From positions 62,001 through 126,000 of the forward strand of contig NZ_JAUYNX010000024.1 in NCBI RefSeq assembly GCF_030704825.1: a stretch of DNA of 64,000 bases, in the 5' to 3' direction. A program made the position numbers and the translations under genes. Positions within the stretch are counted from its first letter, which is position 1. Every line of letters begins with the position of its first letter. The stretch is from Brevundimonas sp. (GTDB lineage: Bacteria > Pseudomonadota > Alphaproteobacteria > Caulobacterales > Caulobacteraceae). The notes under the pieces are model-generated. The model made no database searches. It saw only the letters and a list, made by a program, of their open reading frames with translations, and was not told the DNA's origin. Shown here in pieces: positions 44,034 through 53,667 of this stretch.

Positions 44034-46922
44034 TCAGTTTCCGTCGCGTATGGCGGGCAGGGCCTTTTCGAAGGCCGCGCGGGCCGCGCTCCGGATCTCG
44101 AAGAGGCGGGCCTTCAGCGTGCCGAAATCGGCGACCCCCGCCGCCTCCGCCAGACGGCGGCGGAAGCCTTCGGGCTCCTGCTCCGGATCGGGCCGGTCGT
44201 CGAAGGCGGCGCCCAGAATCTGGCTCAACGCCTGTTGCAGCCGCCACGCCTCGGCCAGCGCCGGTTCGTCCGCGAGGGCTTCGAGGGTCGACACCGTCAG
44301 CGGCGGTCCGGCCGCCGCGGCGGCCAGCTGCCGGACCTGGGCGACGAATTCGGCGTCGACCTGGCCGCCGGGCGCCAGCTTGAGATCCCAGGGCCCCTGC
44401 CCGGGCCGCTCGCGCGCCATCAGGTCGCGCATCCGACGCGCGTCGGCGGCCACATTCACGCCGGGCCGGGGCCGGCGCAGGATCGCCTCCAGCGCCGCGC
44501 CGGCCCGGGCGCCGAAGGCCGGATCATCCGTCCAGACCACGCGGGCGCGGGTCAGGGCCATGAACTCCCAGGTGTCGGCCTCGGCGGCGTAGTAGTCCTC
44601 GACCGCCGGAAGCCGCAGCGACACCGGCCCCTTGGCCGCGCCGGGCCGCAGCCGCATGTCGACCTCGTACAGGCCGCCCTCGGCGGTGTGGGCCGACAGG
44701 GCCGCGATCAGCCGCTGGGTGAAGCGGGAATAGAAGACGCCGGCGGCCCAGCCCTTGCCGTCGGATACGGCCTCGGCCGGGGCGTCGTAGACGGTCATCA
44801 GGTCGAGGTCGGAGCTGGCGGTCATCTCGCGCGACCCCGCCTTGCCGAGAGCGATCACGGCCACGGCCCCGCCTCGCAGGGTTCCGCCCTGGCGTACGGC
44901 CTCGGCCATGGCGGCGGGGGCCAGGGTCGTCATGACCGCATCGGCCAGGGCGGTGTAGGCCCGTCCCGCGGCCTCGGGTCCGGCGTGGCCCGCCAGGGTC
45001 TGCAGGCCGATGCGGAACATCTGCTCGCGATGCACCCGGCGCGCGGCGTCGAGGGCTCCCTCGAAATCGGCGGCGGCGGCGGCCTCGGCGATCATCTGGT
45101 CGACCAGACCGGAGTCCTCGTCGATGGCCTGACCGAAGCGGGCGTCCAGCATGCTGTCCAGGGCGGCGGGATAACGGCCCAGGGTGCGCGCCAGCCGGGG
45201 GGCGAAGGCCATGACTCCGACCACGAGGTCGAACAGTTTCGGCTGGGCCAGGAACAGGGCCTGGACCTGAACCCCGCTGTTGAGGCCGGCGAAGAAGACG
45301 GCGAAGCGGCGGAAGGCGGCGTCCGGCGCGCCGGTGTCGGCCAAGGCCGTCAGCAGGCGCGGAGCCAGACGCGTGAACAGCTCGCGCCCTCGGGCCGATC
45401 GGGTCGCGGGGATGCGTCCGTGGTGCCAGCTGCGGATCGTATCGGCCACGCCCGCAGGCTCGGCGAATCCCATACGCTCGAGCGTCGCCAAGGTCTCGGG
45501 ATCGTTCTCGACGCCGGTGAAGACCAGCGAGCCGTAGGGCGACGACAGCGCCTCCTCGCCCTCGAACAGTTCGCCGTACCGGCGGTTGACGCCGATAAGA
45601 AGCGCCTCGATGCGGGCGTCGAAGGCGGCCAGGTCACCCACGCCCGCCAGCGCCGCCACGGCCGCGCGGCGCGCGGGTTCGGCCGGCAGGATGTGGGTCT
45701 GTTCGTCGTCCAGCATCTGAACCCGGTGTTCGAGCCCGCGCAGTTCGACATAGGCCGCCGTCAATCCGGCGCAGACCTCCGCGCTGACGTGACCGGCGTC
45801 GCGCAGGGCGGCGAGGGCGTCGACGGTGCGGGGGCGGCGCAGAGCCGGATCGCGGCCGCCCAGAATGAGTTGCTGGGTCTGGGCGAAGAACTCGATCTCG
45901 CGGATGCCGCCGCGGCCCAGTTTCAGATTGGCCCCCGCGGCCTCCATGCCCTCGCCGGTCTTGTGGACGTGGATCTGACGCTTGATCGACTGGATGTCGA
46001 GAATGGCCGGATAGTCGAGACTGCGGCGCCAGATGAAGGGTCTGAGCGCCTTGACGAATTCGGCCCCGGCGGCGAGGTCGCCGATCACCGGCCGGGCCTT
46101 GATGAAGGCGGCGCGCTCCCAATTCTGGCCGACGCTTTCGTAATAGGCCAACGCCATGGGCGCGACGACCACGGGCGGGGTGGAGGACGGATCGGGCCGC
46201 AGCCGCAGGTCGACGCGGAAGACATAGCCGTCGCCGGTCCGTTCCTGCATCAGGGAGGCCACGGCGTGGGCGGCGCGGTCGACGAATTTCTGCGGCTCGA
46301 CGCCTTCCGCGAGCGCGCTCGCCAGCGCCTCGGGCTCCCAGAACAGGCTGATGTCGATGTCGGAGGAGTAGTTGAGTTCGAAGGCGCCGTGTTTGCCCAT
46401 GGCCAGGCCGAACAGGCCCGGGACAGGGCCGCGCGGATCGTCGGAGGCCGAAACCAGCTTGCCGCGCGTCCGCTGGTCACGCGCCACTGCGCGCAGGGCG
46501 GCCTGGGCCGAGGCGTCGGCGAAGCGGCTGAGGGCGTCGGTGACGGCGTCCAGGTCCCAGACCCCGCCGAGGTCGGCCAGGGCGGTCAGCAGGTGCAGTT
46601 CGGCCTTGAACCGGCGAAGCGGGGCCCGGACCTCATCGGCGCCGCCGGTCAGGGCGCCGGTCGCGGACAGGATGGCCGCCAGGCGGTCCTCCGGCGCCGT
46701 CTCCAGCGTCAGCCGCAACCGCTCGGGCCAGCGGCGGGCCAGGCCGAACAGATAGGGCGAGGCGGCGAAAACCGGCTCCAGCGCGGGCCAGACCGGTTCC
46801 AGCCCGTCGGTCCATCCCGTCTCGCGGGCCGCCTCGACCAGCCGCTCCCGGGCGCGGTCGGCGGCCCCGGCGTCGATGACCGGGCCGCACGGCTTGAGGC
46901 GAGGCCCCAGGGGGGCGCTCAT
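44034..46922 (-). CDS. glnE: Bifunctional glutamine synthetase adenylyltransferase/adenylyl-removing enzyme
   Basis: A 962-residue enzyme that adenylylates and deadenylylates glutamine synthetase in response to PII. Two nucleotidyltransferase domains are visible: the N-terminal one with GKHGAFELNYSSDIDIS (about 152-168) and the C-terminal one with GKAGSREMTASSDLDLM (about 695-711), each with the D-x-D metal motif. The linker includes REIEFFAQTQQLILGG and the C-terminal half VDAEFVAQVRQL. Length is normal. Its ATG (46922) overlaps the stop of the upstream kinase gene. Confidence 0.95.
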   Translation of the reverse strand: MSAPLGPRLKPCGPVIDAGAADRARERLVEAARETGWTDGLEPVWPALEPVFAASPYLFGLARRWPERLRLTLETAPEDRLAAILSATGALTGGADEVRAPLRRFKAELHLLTALADLGGVWDLDAVTDALSRFADASAQAALRAVARDQRTRGKLVSASDDPRGPVPGLFGLAMGKHGAFELNYSSDIDISLFWEPEALASALAEGVEPQKFVDRAAHAVASLMQERTGDGYVFRVDLRLRPDPSSTPPVVVAPMALAYYESVGQNWERAAFIKARPVIGDLAAGAEFVKALRPFIWRRSLDYPAILDIQSIKRQIHVHKTGEGMEAAGANLKLGRGGIREIEFFAQTQQLILGGRDPALRRPRTVDALAALRDAGHVSAEVCAGLTAAYVELRGLEHRVQMLDDEQTHILPAEPARRAAVAALAGVGDLAAFDARIEALLIGVNRRYGELFEGEEALSSPYGSLVFTGVENDPETLATLERMGFAEPAGVADTIRSWHHGRIPATRSARGRELFTRLAPRLLTALADTGAPDAAFRRFAVFFAGLNSGVQVQALFLAQPKLFDLVVGVMAFAPRLARTLGRYPAALDSMLDARFGQAIDEDSGLVDQMIAEAAAAADFEGALDAARRVHREQMFRIGLQTLAGHAGPEAAGRAYTALADAVMTTLAPAAMAEAVRQGGTLRGGAVAVIALGKAGSREMTASSDLDLMTVYDAPAEAVSDGKGWAAGVFYSRFTQRLIAALSAHTAEGGLYEVDMRLRPGAAKGPVSLRLPAVEDYYAAEADTWEFMALTRARVVWTDDPAFGARAGAALEAILRRPRPGVNVAADARRMRDLMARERPGQGPWDLKLAPGGQVDAEFVAQVRQLAAAAAGPPLTVSTLEALADEPALAEAWRLQQALSQILGAAFDDRPDPEQEPEGFRRRLAEAAGVADFGTLKARLFEIRSAARAAFEKALPAIRDGN

Positions 46923-48325
46923 TCCGCCGCCGGCAGGACCAGCGCCACCCGCAGGCCGGGGCCGAAGCCGCCGTATTCGCCAGGCCCCTCGTCGAGGATG
47001 ATGCGGCCGCCATGTGCCTCCATCACCGCCCCCACCAGCGACAGGCCCAGACCCGACCCGGCCTCGGTGCGGCTGTTGTCCAGGCGCACGAAGCGCTCGA
47101 TGACCCGCTCGCGGTCCTCTTCCGGAACCCCCGGGCCGGTGTCGGTGACGGAATATTCGATCTCGCCCGACGAACGCCGGCGGGCGCGCAGCATCACCGC
47201 CCCGCCGGCCGGGGTGTATTTGATGGCGTTGTCGATGATGTTGGCCAGGGCCTGGGCGAGGAAGGGCTGGTTGCCCTCGACCATCAGACCGCGCTCGATC
47301 TCGGCCGAGAACTCCAGCCCCTTGTCCTCGGAGGCGGGCTCATAGAGCTCGGCCATGTCGGCGGCCAGGTCGGCGGCGTCGAACACCTTCGGATCCGGCG
47401 TGCGGCCCGCCGCGGCCTGCAGACGGGCGATGGCCAGGACGGTGTTGAAGGTCTTCAGCAGGCTGTCGGCCTCGTCCAGCGCCAGTTGCACCGCGTCGAC
47501 GCCGTCGATCTTGCCCGCCTCGGCGTCCATCAGCGCCACTTCCAGCTTGGCCCGCATCCGCGTCAGCGGCGAACGCAGATCGTGGGCGATGGCGTCCCCG
47601 GCGTGACGGATCGAGGCCATCGACCCCTCCAGCCGATCCAGCATGGTGTTGAGCCCGGCCCCCAGCTCATCCAGTTCGTCGCCGGAATTCCTCACCGGGG
47701 CGCGCACCTTGAGGTCGCCCTCCTGGACCGCGGTGACGACCTTGTTCAGCCGCCCCATCGAGCGTTCGAGGTTGCGGCTGACCAGCACGCCGCCGCCCAG
47801 ACCGAGCAGGAGAACTATGCCCATTGCGGCCCACAAGGCCTGGGTCAGCCGGGCCAGATAGGCCTCGGTGTCGCCGAGGGACTGGCCCACGAACAGCATC
47901 TCGCCGCCCGACAGCCTGACCTGGACGCCGCGCGCCTCGGGCCGCACGACCCGTCCGTTCGGATCGGTGTCGGTGAAGCGGAAGGTTTGCCACTGGAGGT
48001 CGCCCTCGAAATTCTCGACCGGCGAATAGGTCAGGCTGCCGGTGATCCGCTGGCCGTCGCGGTCCATCAGCAGATACAGATAGGACCCGCCCTGCAACGA
48101 CCGGTCGATCATCGCCCGGTTCAGGGCGTCGAAGCCGCGTTCCTTGTAGATGCCCGTCAGGACCTGCATCTCGCCGCGCACATCGCGTTCGGCCTTGGTC
48201 CGCGCCTCGGAGGCCGAGGCGAAATACACATAAGCCAGGATCGCGCTGGCCGCCGCGGCGAACAGGGCGAGGAACAGCAGCGTCAGCCGGAAGGGTGTGC
48301 GGCGAAGGAGGGAGGGAAGTTTCAC
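46919..48325 (-). CDS. HAMP-domain sensor histidine kinase
   Basis: A 468-residue EnvZ-like kinase with two TM helices (about 13-33 and 163-183), a periplasmic domain of 130 residues, HAMP (185-235), HisKA with His248 in AHDLRSPLTRMRAKLE and HATPase_c (NIIDNAIKYTP, DTGPGVP, GSGLGLSL). It starts at GTG (48325), 9 bp after the response regulator gene, its likely partner. It overlaps glnE at its end. In rhizobia a two-component pair also lies between degP and glnE (recalled, not checked). Confidence 0.9.
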   Translation of the reverse strand: MKLPSLLRRTPFRLTLLFLALFAAAASAILAYVYFASASEARTKAERDVRGEMQVLTGIYKERGFDALNRAMIDRSLQGGSYLYLLMDRDGQRITGSLTYSPVENFEGDLQWQTFRFTDTDPNGRVVRPEARGVQVRLSGGEMLFVGQSLGDTEAYLARLTQALWAAMGIVLLLGLGGGVLVSRNLERSMGRLNKVVTAVQEGDLKVRAPVRNSGDELDELGAGLNTMLDRLEGSMASIRHAGDAIAHDLRSPLTRMRAKLEVALMDAEAGKIDGVDAVQLALDEADSLLKTFNTVLAIARLQAAAGRTPDPKVFDAADLAADMAELYEPASEDKGLEFSAEIERGLMVEGNQPFLAQALANIIDNAIKYTPAGGAVMLRARRRSSGEIEYSVTDTGPGVPEEDRERVIERFVRLDNSRTEAGSGLGLSLVGAVMEAHGGRIILDEGPGEYGGFGPGLRVALVLPAAE

Positions 48326-48334
48326 TGGCGGCCG

Positions 48335-49006
48335 TCAGGGCTCCAGCCGATAGCCCGCCCCGCGCACGGTCTGCAGCATGGCGTGATCGAAGCCCTTGTC
48401 GATCTTGGCGCGCAGGCGGCTGATGTGGACGTCGATGACGTTGGTCTGGGGGTCGAAGTGGTATTCCCAGACCTTCTCCAGCAGCATGGTGCGGGTCACC
48501 GACTGGCCGGCGTGGCGCATCAGGAATTCGAGCAGCTGGAACTCGCGGGGCTGCAGGTCGATCTCCTGGCCGGCGCGGTGCACCGTGCGGGCGATCAGGT
48601 TCATCTCGAGGTCGCCGACCTTGAGCATGGTGGCGACGCTGCCGGACTCTCGTCGGCGCGACAGGGCCTCGACGCGGGCGATGAGCTCGGAGAAGGCGTA
48701 GGGCTTGACCAGATAGTCGTCTGCCCCGGCGTTCAGCCCGGTGACCCGGTCCTCGACCTCGCCCAAGGCCGACAGGAACAGCACCGGCGTCTGGTCGCCG
48801 TCGCGACGCAGGGTTTCGACCATGCCGATGCCGTCGAGGCGGGGCATCATCCGGTCGACCACATAGACGTCGTAACCGCCCTTCTGCGCCTCAAGCAGGC
48901 CGAAGGCGCCGTCGACGGCGTGGGTCGGCTCGTGCCCGGCCTCGGTCAGTCCCCGGACCATGGCGGTCGCGGCCTCGGCGTCGTCCTCGACCACCAGAAT
49001 GCGCAT
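48335..49006 (-). CDS. OmpR-type response regulator
   Basis: A 223-residue regulator: receiver domain (EDD at 7-9, phosphoacceptor Asp51 in YVVDRMMPRLDG, Lys in LVKPY) and OmpR/PhoB winged helix (LQPREFQLLEFLMRH, then TRTMLLEKVWEYHFDPQTNVIDVHI in two parts). It is co-directional with degP upstream and the kinase downstream. ATG at 49006 is chosen over an upstream in-frame start at 49021, since residues before MRILVVEDD are not conserved in the family. Confidence 0.92.
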   Translation of the reverse strand: MRILVVEDDAEAATAMVRGLTEAGHEPTHAVDGAFGLLEAQKGGYDVYVVDRMMPRLDGIGMVETLRRDGDQTPVLFLSALGEVEDRVTGLNAGADDYLVKPYAFSELIARVEALSRRRESGSVATMLKVGDLEMNLIARTVHRAGQEIDLQPREFQLLEFLMRHAGQSVTRTMLLEKVWEYHFDPQTNVIDVHISRLRAKIDKGFDHAMLQTVRGAGYRLEP

Positions 49007-49028
49007 GGAATCAGCCCTCATATGCGGA

Positions 49029-49060
49029 ATCGCCGCCGATGGTAGCGCATCGGCGGCGAT
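49029..49060 (-). terminator. Hairpin between degP and the response regulator gene
   Basis: A perfect 13-bp inverted repeat (49029-49041 with 49048-49060) with a 6-nt loop. It is 15 bp downstream of the degP stop and 22 bp before the regulator ATG. With no T tract it may attenuate rather than end transcription. Confidence 0.55.
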
Positions 49061-49075
49061 GGGGGCAGTTAAGGC

Positions 49076-50617
49076 TTATTCAGACTCCGGAAGCTCGAGC
49101 GGGAAGGGAACATTGCCCCTCGGCGTCCAGATCATCAGAAACAGCGAATCCCGGCCGGCGGCGCGCGCCGCCCGGACGGCGGCCTGCAGATCGGCGACCG
49201 AGGTCACGGGCGCGTTGCCGGCCCGGAAGACGACATAGCCGGGCTGGAAGCCCTGGGTGGGGCCTCGCCCCGCCTGGGTGACGACCACCCCGTTGATATT
49301 GGCCGGAACCTCGTAGCGCTGGCGCAAGGCCGCCGACAGCGGCGCGACATTGAGACCCGCGACCGCAGCGCTGGCGGCGGCCGGGGCGGGCGTCTCGAGC
49401 TCGTCCGGTCCGTTGCGGTCCGCGTTCAGCTCAGCCAGCGAAGGCCGCGTGCCCGAGCGAACGTTGACGGTCTGGCGGCGGCCGTCGCGGAGGATTTCCA
49501 GCCGCAAGGTGTCGCCCGAGCGCGCCTGGCCGACGCGCCGGGTCAGCTCGCTGGAGCTGGTGATCGCCGTGCCGTTCATGGCGGTGACAATGTCGCCGGC
49601 CTGCAGCCCGCTGCGGTCGGCCGGGCCGCCCGGCGTGACGCTGTTGATCAGCGCCCCGCGGGTATTCTCGGGCAGGCCCATGGACTCGCGGAAGGGAGCG
49701 AGGTTGCCGATCTCTACGCCCAGGTAGCCGCGCTCGATCGTCTCGCCGCGCATCAGCTGGTCGGTGATGGGCTTGGCGATCGTGGCCGGAATGGCGAAGC
49801 CGATGCCGACCGAATTGCCGGTCGGCGAATAAATGGCCGAGTTCACGCCGATGACCCGGCCGTAGATGTCGAAGGTCGGGCCGCCCGAATTGCCGCGGTT
49901 GATGGCGGCGTCGATCTGGAGGTAGTCGGTGTAGGGCGTCGAATTGTCGACTTCCCCCCGTCCCTCGGCCGAGACGATGCCGGCGGTCGCGGTGCCGCCC
50001 AGACCGAACGGGTTGCCCACGGCGATGACCCAGTCGCCCACCCGGGGCTTGGCGGTCTCTTCGAAGGTCACGAACGGGAAGTCCGATCCGTCCACCTTGA
50101 TGACGGCCAGGTCGGTGCTTTCGTCGCGACCGACGACGCGCGCCTCCATCTCGCGGCCGTCCGCCAGCTTGACGGTGATCTCGAGCGCGTCGGCGACGAC
50201 GTGGTTGTTGGTGACGATGAAGCCGTCGGCCGAGATGAAGAAGCCGGAGCCGGCGCCGAGCGCGGTGGCGCCGCCTTCGCCTTCCTCGCCCTCCTCGCCT
50301 TCCGGCACGGGCACCGGCACCGCGCCGAGACCGGGAATCTGGATGAAGCCCTGACGCGCCTGCACGCGCGTCTTCACGTCGATCTGCACCACGGCGGGCG
50401 CAACCTGCTGGAAGATGTCGGCGAAGCTGAGCGGGGCGCCCTGGGGCGGGGCGAAGGCCAGGCCCGCGGCGCCGGCGCTGGGGGCGAGACGGCCGGAGAC
50501 TCCGGCCACGGGCCCGGCCTGGGCCGACGGCCAGTCGATTACCCCGCCGGCGGTCGCCGCGGCGGCGAAGGTGAGGCCGGCGATGGCCCCCAGCATGAAT
50601 TCCTTGCGCTTCATCAT
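49076..50617 (-). CDS. degP: Do-family serine protease/chaperone
   Basis: A 513-residue periplasmic HtrA protease. After an N-terminal signal or anchor segment (about 8-27) and a long linker, the trypsin-like domain has His139 (TNNHVV), Asp169 (STDLAVIK) and Ser244 (RGNSGGP). An acidic insertion (EGEEGEEGEGG, 106-116) sits in the LA-loop region. Two PDZ domains follow (GYLGVEI to about 400, and VAGLNVAPLS onward). It degrades misfolded envelope proteins, which fits its place after the cytochrome c maturation genes. A GTG/ATG choice is not an issue; two ATG lie at 50617 and 50614. Confidence 0.92.
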   Translation of the reverse strand: MMKRKEFMLGAIAGLTFAAAATAGGVIDWPSAQAGPVAGVSGRLAPSAGAAGLAFAPPQGAPLSFADIFQQVAPAVVQIDVKTRVQARQGFIQIPGLGAVPVPVPEGEEGEEGEGGATALGAGSGFFISADGFIVTNNHVVADALEITVKLADGREMEARVVGRDESTDLAVIKVDGSDFPFVTFEETAKPRVGDWVIAVGNPFGLGGTATAGIVSAEGRGEVDNSTPYTDYLQIDAAINRGNSGGPTFDIYGRVIGVNSAIYSPTGNSVGIGFAIPATIAKPITDQLMRGETIERGYLGVEIGNLAPFRESMGLPENTRGALINSVTPGGPADRSGLQAGDIVTAMNGTAITSSSELTRRVGQARSGDTLRLEILRDGRRQTVNVRSGTRPSLAELNADRNGPDELETPAPAAASAAVAGLNVAPLSAALRQRYEVPANINGVVVTQAGRGPTQGFQPGYVVFRAGNAPVTSVADLQAAVRAARAAGRDSLFLMIWTPRGNVPFPLELPESE

Positions 50618-50726
50618 AGGCGTGTCTTGCGATCCTCTCGTCGGGCGGCGGGCGCCCGTTGGGTCTTCAATATAGAGCGTCGGCCTGTTTCACCAACGCG
50701 ATCGCGCCATGATAGGTCCGCAGGCG

Positions 50727-51218
50727 TCAGTCGTCAGACCGCTTTGCGTCAGCATCGGGGCGAACCGCCTCACTGGCGAGAATCCCGGTCAGGCGAGCCT
50801 CCTCGGCCGGAGACAGCGGCGCGGCCTCGACCGGCCGGCGGCGCGAGACGAACAGCAGGCCGGCTCCCGCCGCCAGCATGGCCGCGACGGGTCCGAACCA
50901 GAGCAACCAGGTCCCGATCCGCAGGGGCGGCGTGAACAGGACGAAGTCGCCGTAACGACGCACCAGATCGTCCCGGATCTGCTCGTCGCTTCGTCCGGCG
51001 GCGATCTGCTCCCGCACCAGCCCGCGCATGTCGGCGGCGATGCCGGCCGGACTGTCGGCGATGGCCTCGTGCTGGCAGACGACGCAGCGGATGTCCTCGA
51101 ACAGGGCCCGGGCCCGGGCCTCCTGCGCGGCGTCGGGCAGCGGACGGTCCGGCGCCGGGGCAGGCTCGGCGGCGATCAGGCCGAGAGACGCGATCGCGAT
51201 CAGCAGGGCGCGCCTCAT
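50727..51218 (-). CDS. ccmH: Cytochrome c maturation protein CcmH/CycL
   Basis: A 163-residue membrane-bound thioredox protein that reduces apocytochrome c before heme ligation. A signal peptide (1-17) is followed by the redox motif RCVVCQ (Cys45, Cys48), the conserved RYGDFVLFTPP and a C-terminal TM helix (about 111-131). This is the short, CycL-like form without a fused TPR part; the TPR function is in CcmI. ATG at 51218 overlaps the ccmF stop. Confidence 0.93.
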   Translation of the reverse strand: MRRALLIAIASLGLIAAEPAPAPDRPLPDAAQEARARALFEDIRCVVCQHEAIADSPAGIAADMRGLVREQIAAGRSDEQIRDDLVRRYGDFVLFTPPLRIGTWLLWFGPVAAMLAAGAGLLFVSRRRPVEAAPLSPAEEARLTGILASEAVRPDADAKRSDD

Positions 51219-53230
51219 GTCGCCGCCCCGCGAGCGCCGGCGCCGAGTCGCAGACGCCGGTCCAGCAGCGAAACCAGCCCGCCCAGCGCCATGATCGCCG
51301 GACCGAGGAAGATCAGCCGCGCCCATGGATTCCACCATACGCGGACGTTCCATGCGGGCGCGCCGGCGGAAGTTCGCCCCCGCTCGCCCAGCACCACATA
51401 GACGTCATCCAGCCCCCGGAAGTCGAGGCCGACCTCGGTCGTGGTCTGGCCTCCGGCCGGGAAGAAGCGGCGTTCGGCGACGACCGGGCGCGCGCCGCCG
51501 CCGTCGGACGGCATCACGGTCAGCCGGCCCTGCTCGGCCAGATAGTTGGGCCCCTCGACGATCCGGACGTCATCGAGGCGAACGGTCCACTTGCCCGCTT
51601 CGAGGGTCTGGCCGACGGCCAGAGGGCGGGCCGCCTCGACCCGGTAGCCGGTCTCCACCACCGCTCCCAGGACGAAGACGCCGAGCCCGGCGTGGGCCAG
51701 GGTCGTACCCCAGGCGCCGAGCGGAAGGCCGCGGGCGCGACGCCAGGTCTCGGCCAGGGGCGCCCGGAACAGGCGGACCCGCTCGACGACCTCGGCGAGG
51801 GTTCCGAGAATGAGCCAGGCGCCGAGTCCGATGCCGACGGCGGACAGAGCCTTCCCGGGCTCGAAGGCCATCCAGCCCGCCAGCGCGACCAGCAGGGCCA
51901 GGCCCACGGCCACGCTCAACCGTTGAGCGACGCCCCTGAGGTCGCCGCGCTTCCACGCCAGTAACGGACCCGCCGGCAGGATGAGGAACGCCGCCGCCAT
52001 CAGCGGTACGAAAGTCAGGGCGAAATAGGGCGGGCCGATCGAGATGGTCGCGCCGTTGGCCGCCTCGAGGATCAGCGGATAGAGGGTGCCGAGCAGGACG
52101 GTGGCGCAGGCCGCGGTCAGGAACAGGTTGTTGAGCACCAGCGCCCCCTCGCGGCTGACCGGGGCGAACATGCCGCCGCCCTTCAGCTGCGGCGCGCGCC
52201 AGGCGAACAGGGCGAAGGCCAGGCCCGCCGTCGCCCCCAGGATGGCGAGCAGCATCAGGCCGCGCTCCGGATCGACGGCGAAGGCGTGAACGCTGGTCAG
52301 GACTCCCGAGCGGACCAGAAAGGCCCCGAGCATGGAGAAGGTGAAGGCCAGCAGGGCCAGAAAGGCCGTCCACCCCACCAGGGCGCCGCGCCGCTCGGTG
52401 ACCACGGCGGAATGCAGCAGGGCGGCCCCCGCCAGCCACGGCATGAAGCTGGCGTTCTCGACCGGGTCCCAGAACCACCAGCCGCCCCACCCCAGTTCAT
52501 AATAGGCCCAGAAGGCGCCCAGGGTGATGCCGACGGTGAGGAAGGCCCAGCTGGCCAAGGCCCAGGGCCGGACCCAGCGGCCCCAGGCGGGCCAGAAGCT
52601 GGAATTGGCCCGGCCCTCGATCAGGGCGGCCACGGCGAGGGAAAAGCAGACCGAAAACCCGACATAGCCCGCGTAGAGGAAGGGCGGATGGAAGGCGAGC
52701 GCCGGGTCCTGCAGCAGGGGGTTCAGCGATCCGCCCTGGAAGGGGGCCGGGTCCAGCCGCTCGAAGGGGTTGGAGGTGAAGACGGCGAACGCCAGGAACA
52801 ACACGCCCAGCAGGCCTTGCGTCGCCACCGCCGAAGTCTTGAGTCCGAACGGCAGGCCGCGCGCGCGCGACAGGAGGGCGCCGAAGCCGGTCAACACCAG
52901 GCACCAGAGCAGCAGCGAACCCTCGTGACTGCCCCAGGCGGCGGCGACCTTGTAGAGCATCGGCTTGTCGGTGTGGCTGTTGGCCGCGACGTTGGCGACG
53001 GAGAAGTCCGAGACCGCGAAGGCCTGGATCAGGGCGGCGAAGGCGAGGCCCGTCGCGATCGCGGCGGCTATCGCCGCCCCTTGGGCGGCGCCGGCCAGCA
53101 CGGGGCTGCGGCGCAGGCGACCGGCAGCGCCCAGCGCGGTTTGCAGGGCCGCCAGCGCCAGGGCGAGGATCAGGGCGAAACCGCCCAGTTCGACGATCAC
53201 GTGGCGGGCGCTCCCGCCGAGGGTCGCCAT
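51215..53230 (-). CDS. ccmF: Cytochrome c heme lyase subunit CcmF
   Basis: A 671-residue multi-TM protein that transfers heme from holo-CcmE to apocytochrome c together with CcmH and CcmI. The WWD heme-handling motif is seen as GWGGWWFWDPVENASFMPW, and HEGSLLLWC and LLQDPALAFHPPFLY supply conserved histidines. Length matches the family. Both ends overlap neighbours (ccmE upstream, ccmH downstream), confirming one operon. Confidence 0.96.
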   Translation of the reverse strand: MATLGGSARHVIVELGGFALILALALAALQTALGAAGRLRRSPVLAGAAQGAAIAAAIATGLAFAALIQAFAVSDFSVANVAANSHTDKPMLYKVAAAWGSHEGSLLLWCLVLTGFGALLSRARGLPFGLKTSAVATQGLLGVLFLAFAVFTSNPFERLDPAPFQGGSLNPLLQDPALAFHPPFLYAGYVGFSVCFSLAVAALIEGRANSSFWPAWGRWVRPWALASWAFLTVGITLGAFWAYYELGWGGWWFWDPVENASFMPWLAGAALLHSAVVTERRGALVGWTAFLALLAFTFSMLGAFLVRSGVLTSVHAFAVDPERGLMLLAILGATAGLAFALFAWRAPQLKGGGMFAPVSREGALVLNNLFLTAACATVLLGTLYPLILEAANGATISIGPPYFALTFVPLMAAAFLILPAGPLLAWKRGDLRGVAQRLSVAVGLALLVALAGWMAFEPGKALSAVGIGLGAWLILGTLAEVVERVRLFRAPLAETWRRARGLPLGAWGTTLAHAGLGVFVLGAVVETGYRVEAARPLAVGQTLEAGKWTVRLDDVRIVEGPNYLAEQGRLTVMPSDGGGARPVVAERRFFPAGGQTTTEVGLDFRGLDDVYVVLGERGRTSAGAPAWNVRVWWNPWARLIFLGPAIMALGGLVSLLDRRLRLGAGARGAAT

Positions 53231-53667
53231 TCGCCCTTGGCCTTGAGGCGGTCCGCCACTTCCCGCGGCATGTAGGTCTCGTCGTGCTTGGCCAGAACCT
53301 GGGTCGCGCGGAAACTGCGATCAGGCAGGAAGGCGCCCTGCGCCACCACCCCCTGTCCCTCGCGGAACAGGTCGGGCAGGTCGCCCTGGTAGACCACGCG
53401 GGTGGTCGCGACGTTGTCGGTGACGGCGAACGAGACCTCGCCGTTCACGCCCCGCGCGACGCTGCCGGACGCAACCAGGCCGCCCAGTCGCACCACCCGG
53501 CCCTCGGGGGCCTTGTCGGCGGTCGCCTCGGAGGGCGAGAAGAAGAAGGTGACGTTGTCGCGCATGGCGAACAGCGACAACCCGACCGCCAGGGCCAGCA
53601 CCGGGGCCACGGCGGCCACGACCCACAGCCGCCGCCGCGCCTTCGGCGATTTCGGCAGCCAGCTCAC
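53197..53667 (-). CDS. ccmE: Heme chaperone CcmE
   Basis: A 156-residue periplasmic heme chaperone with one N-terminal TM helix (about 13-33), an OB-fold beta domain (FRLGGLV-like VVRLGGLVASGSVAR) and the heme-binding His128 in LAKHDETYMP, which forms a covalent bond with heme. The start is GTG (53667), overlapping the ccmI stop as GTGA. The 34-bp overlap with ccmF at the other end is larger than usual, so the CcmE C-terminus (GEWRPSAGAPAT) is read in a different frame from the ccmF start. Confidence 0.95.
   Translation of the reverse strand: MSWLPKSPKARRRLWVVAAVAPVLALAVGLSLFAMRDNVTFFFSPSEATADKAPEGRVVRLGGLVASGSVARGVNGEVSFAVTDNVATTRVVYQGDLPDLFREGQGVVAQGAFLPDRSFRATQVLAKHDETYMPREVADRLKAKGEWRPSAGAPAT

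Noticed and set aside
43347-47345. A 1332-codon open frame on the plus strand across the EF-hand and glnE genes
   Set aside because: It is antisense to glnE, whose domains are unmistakable, and its composition (Gly/Arg/Gln-rich, no domain) is typical of shadow frames in GC-rich DNA.
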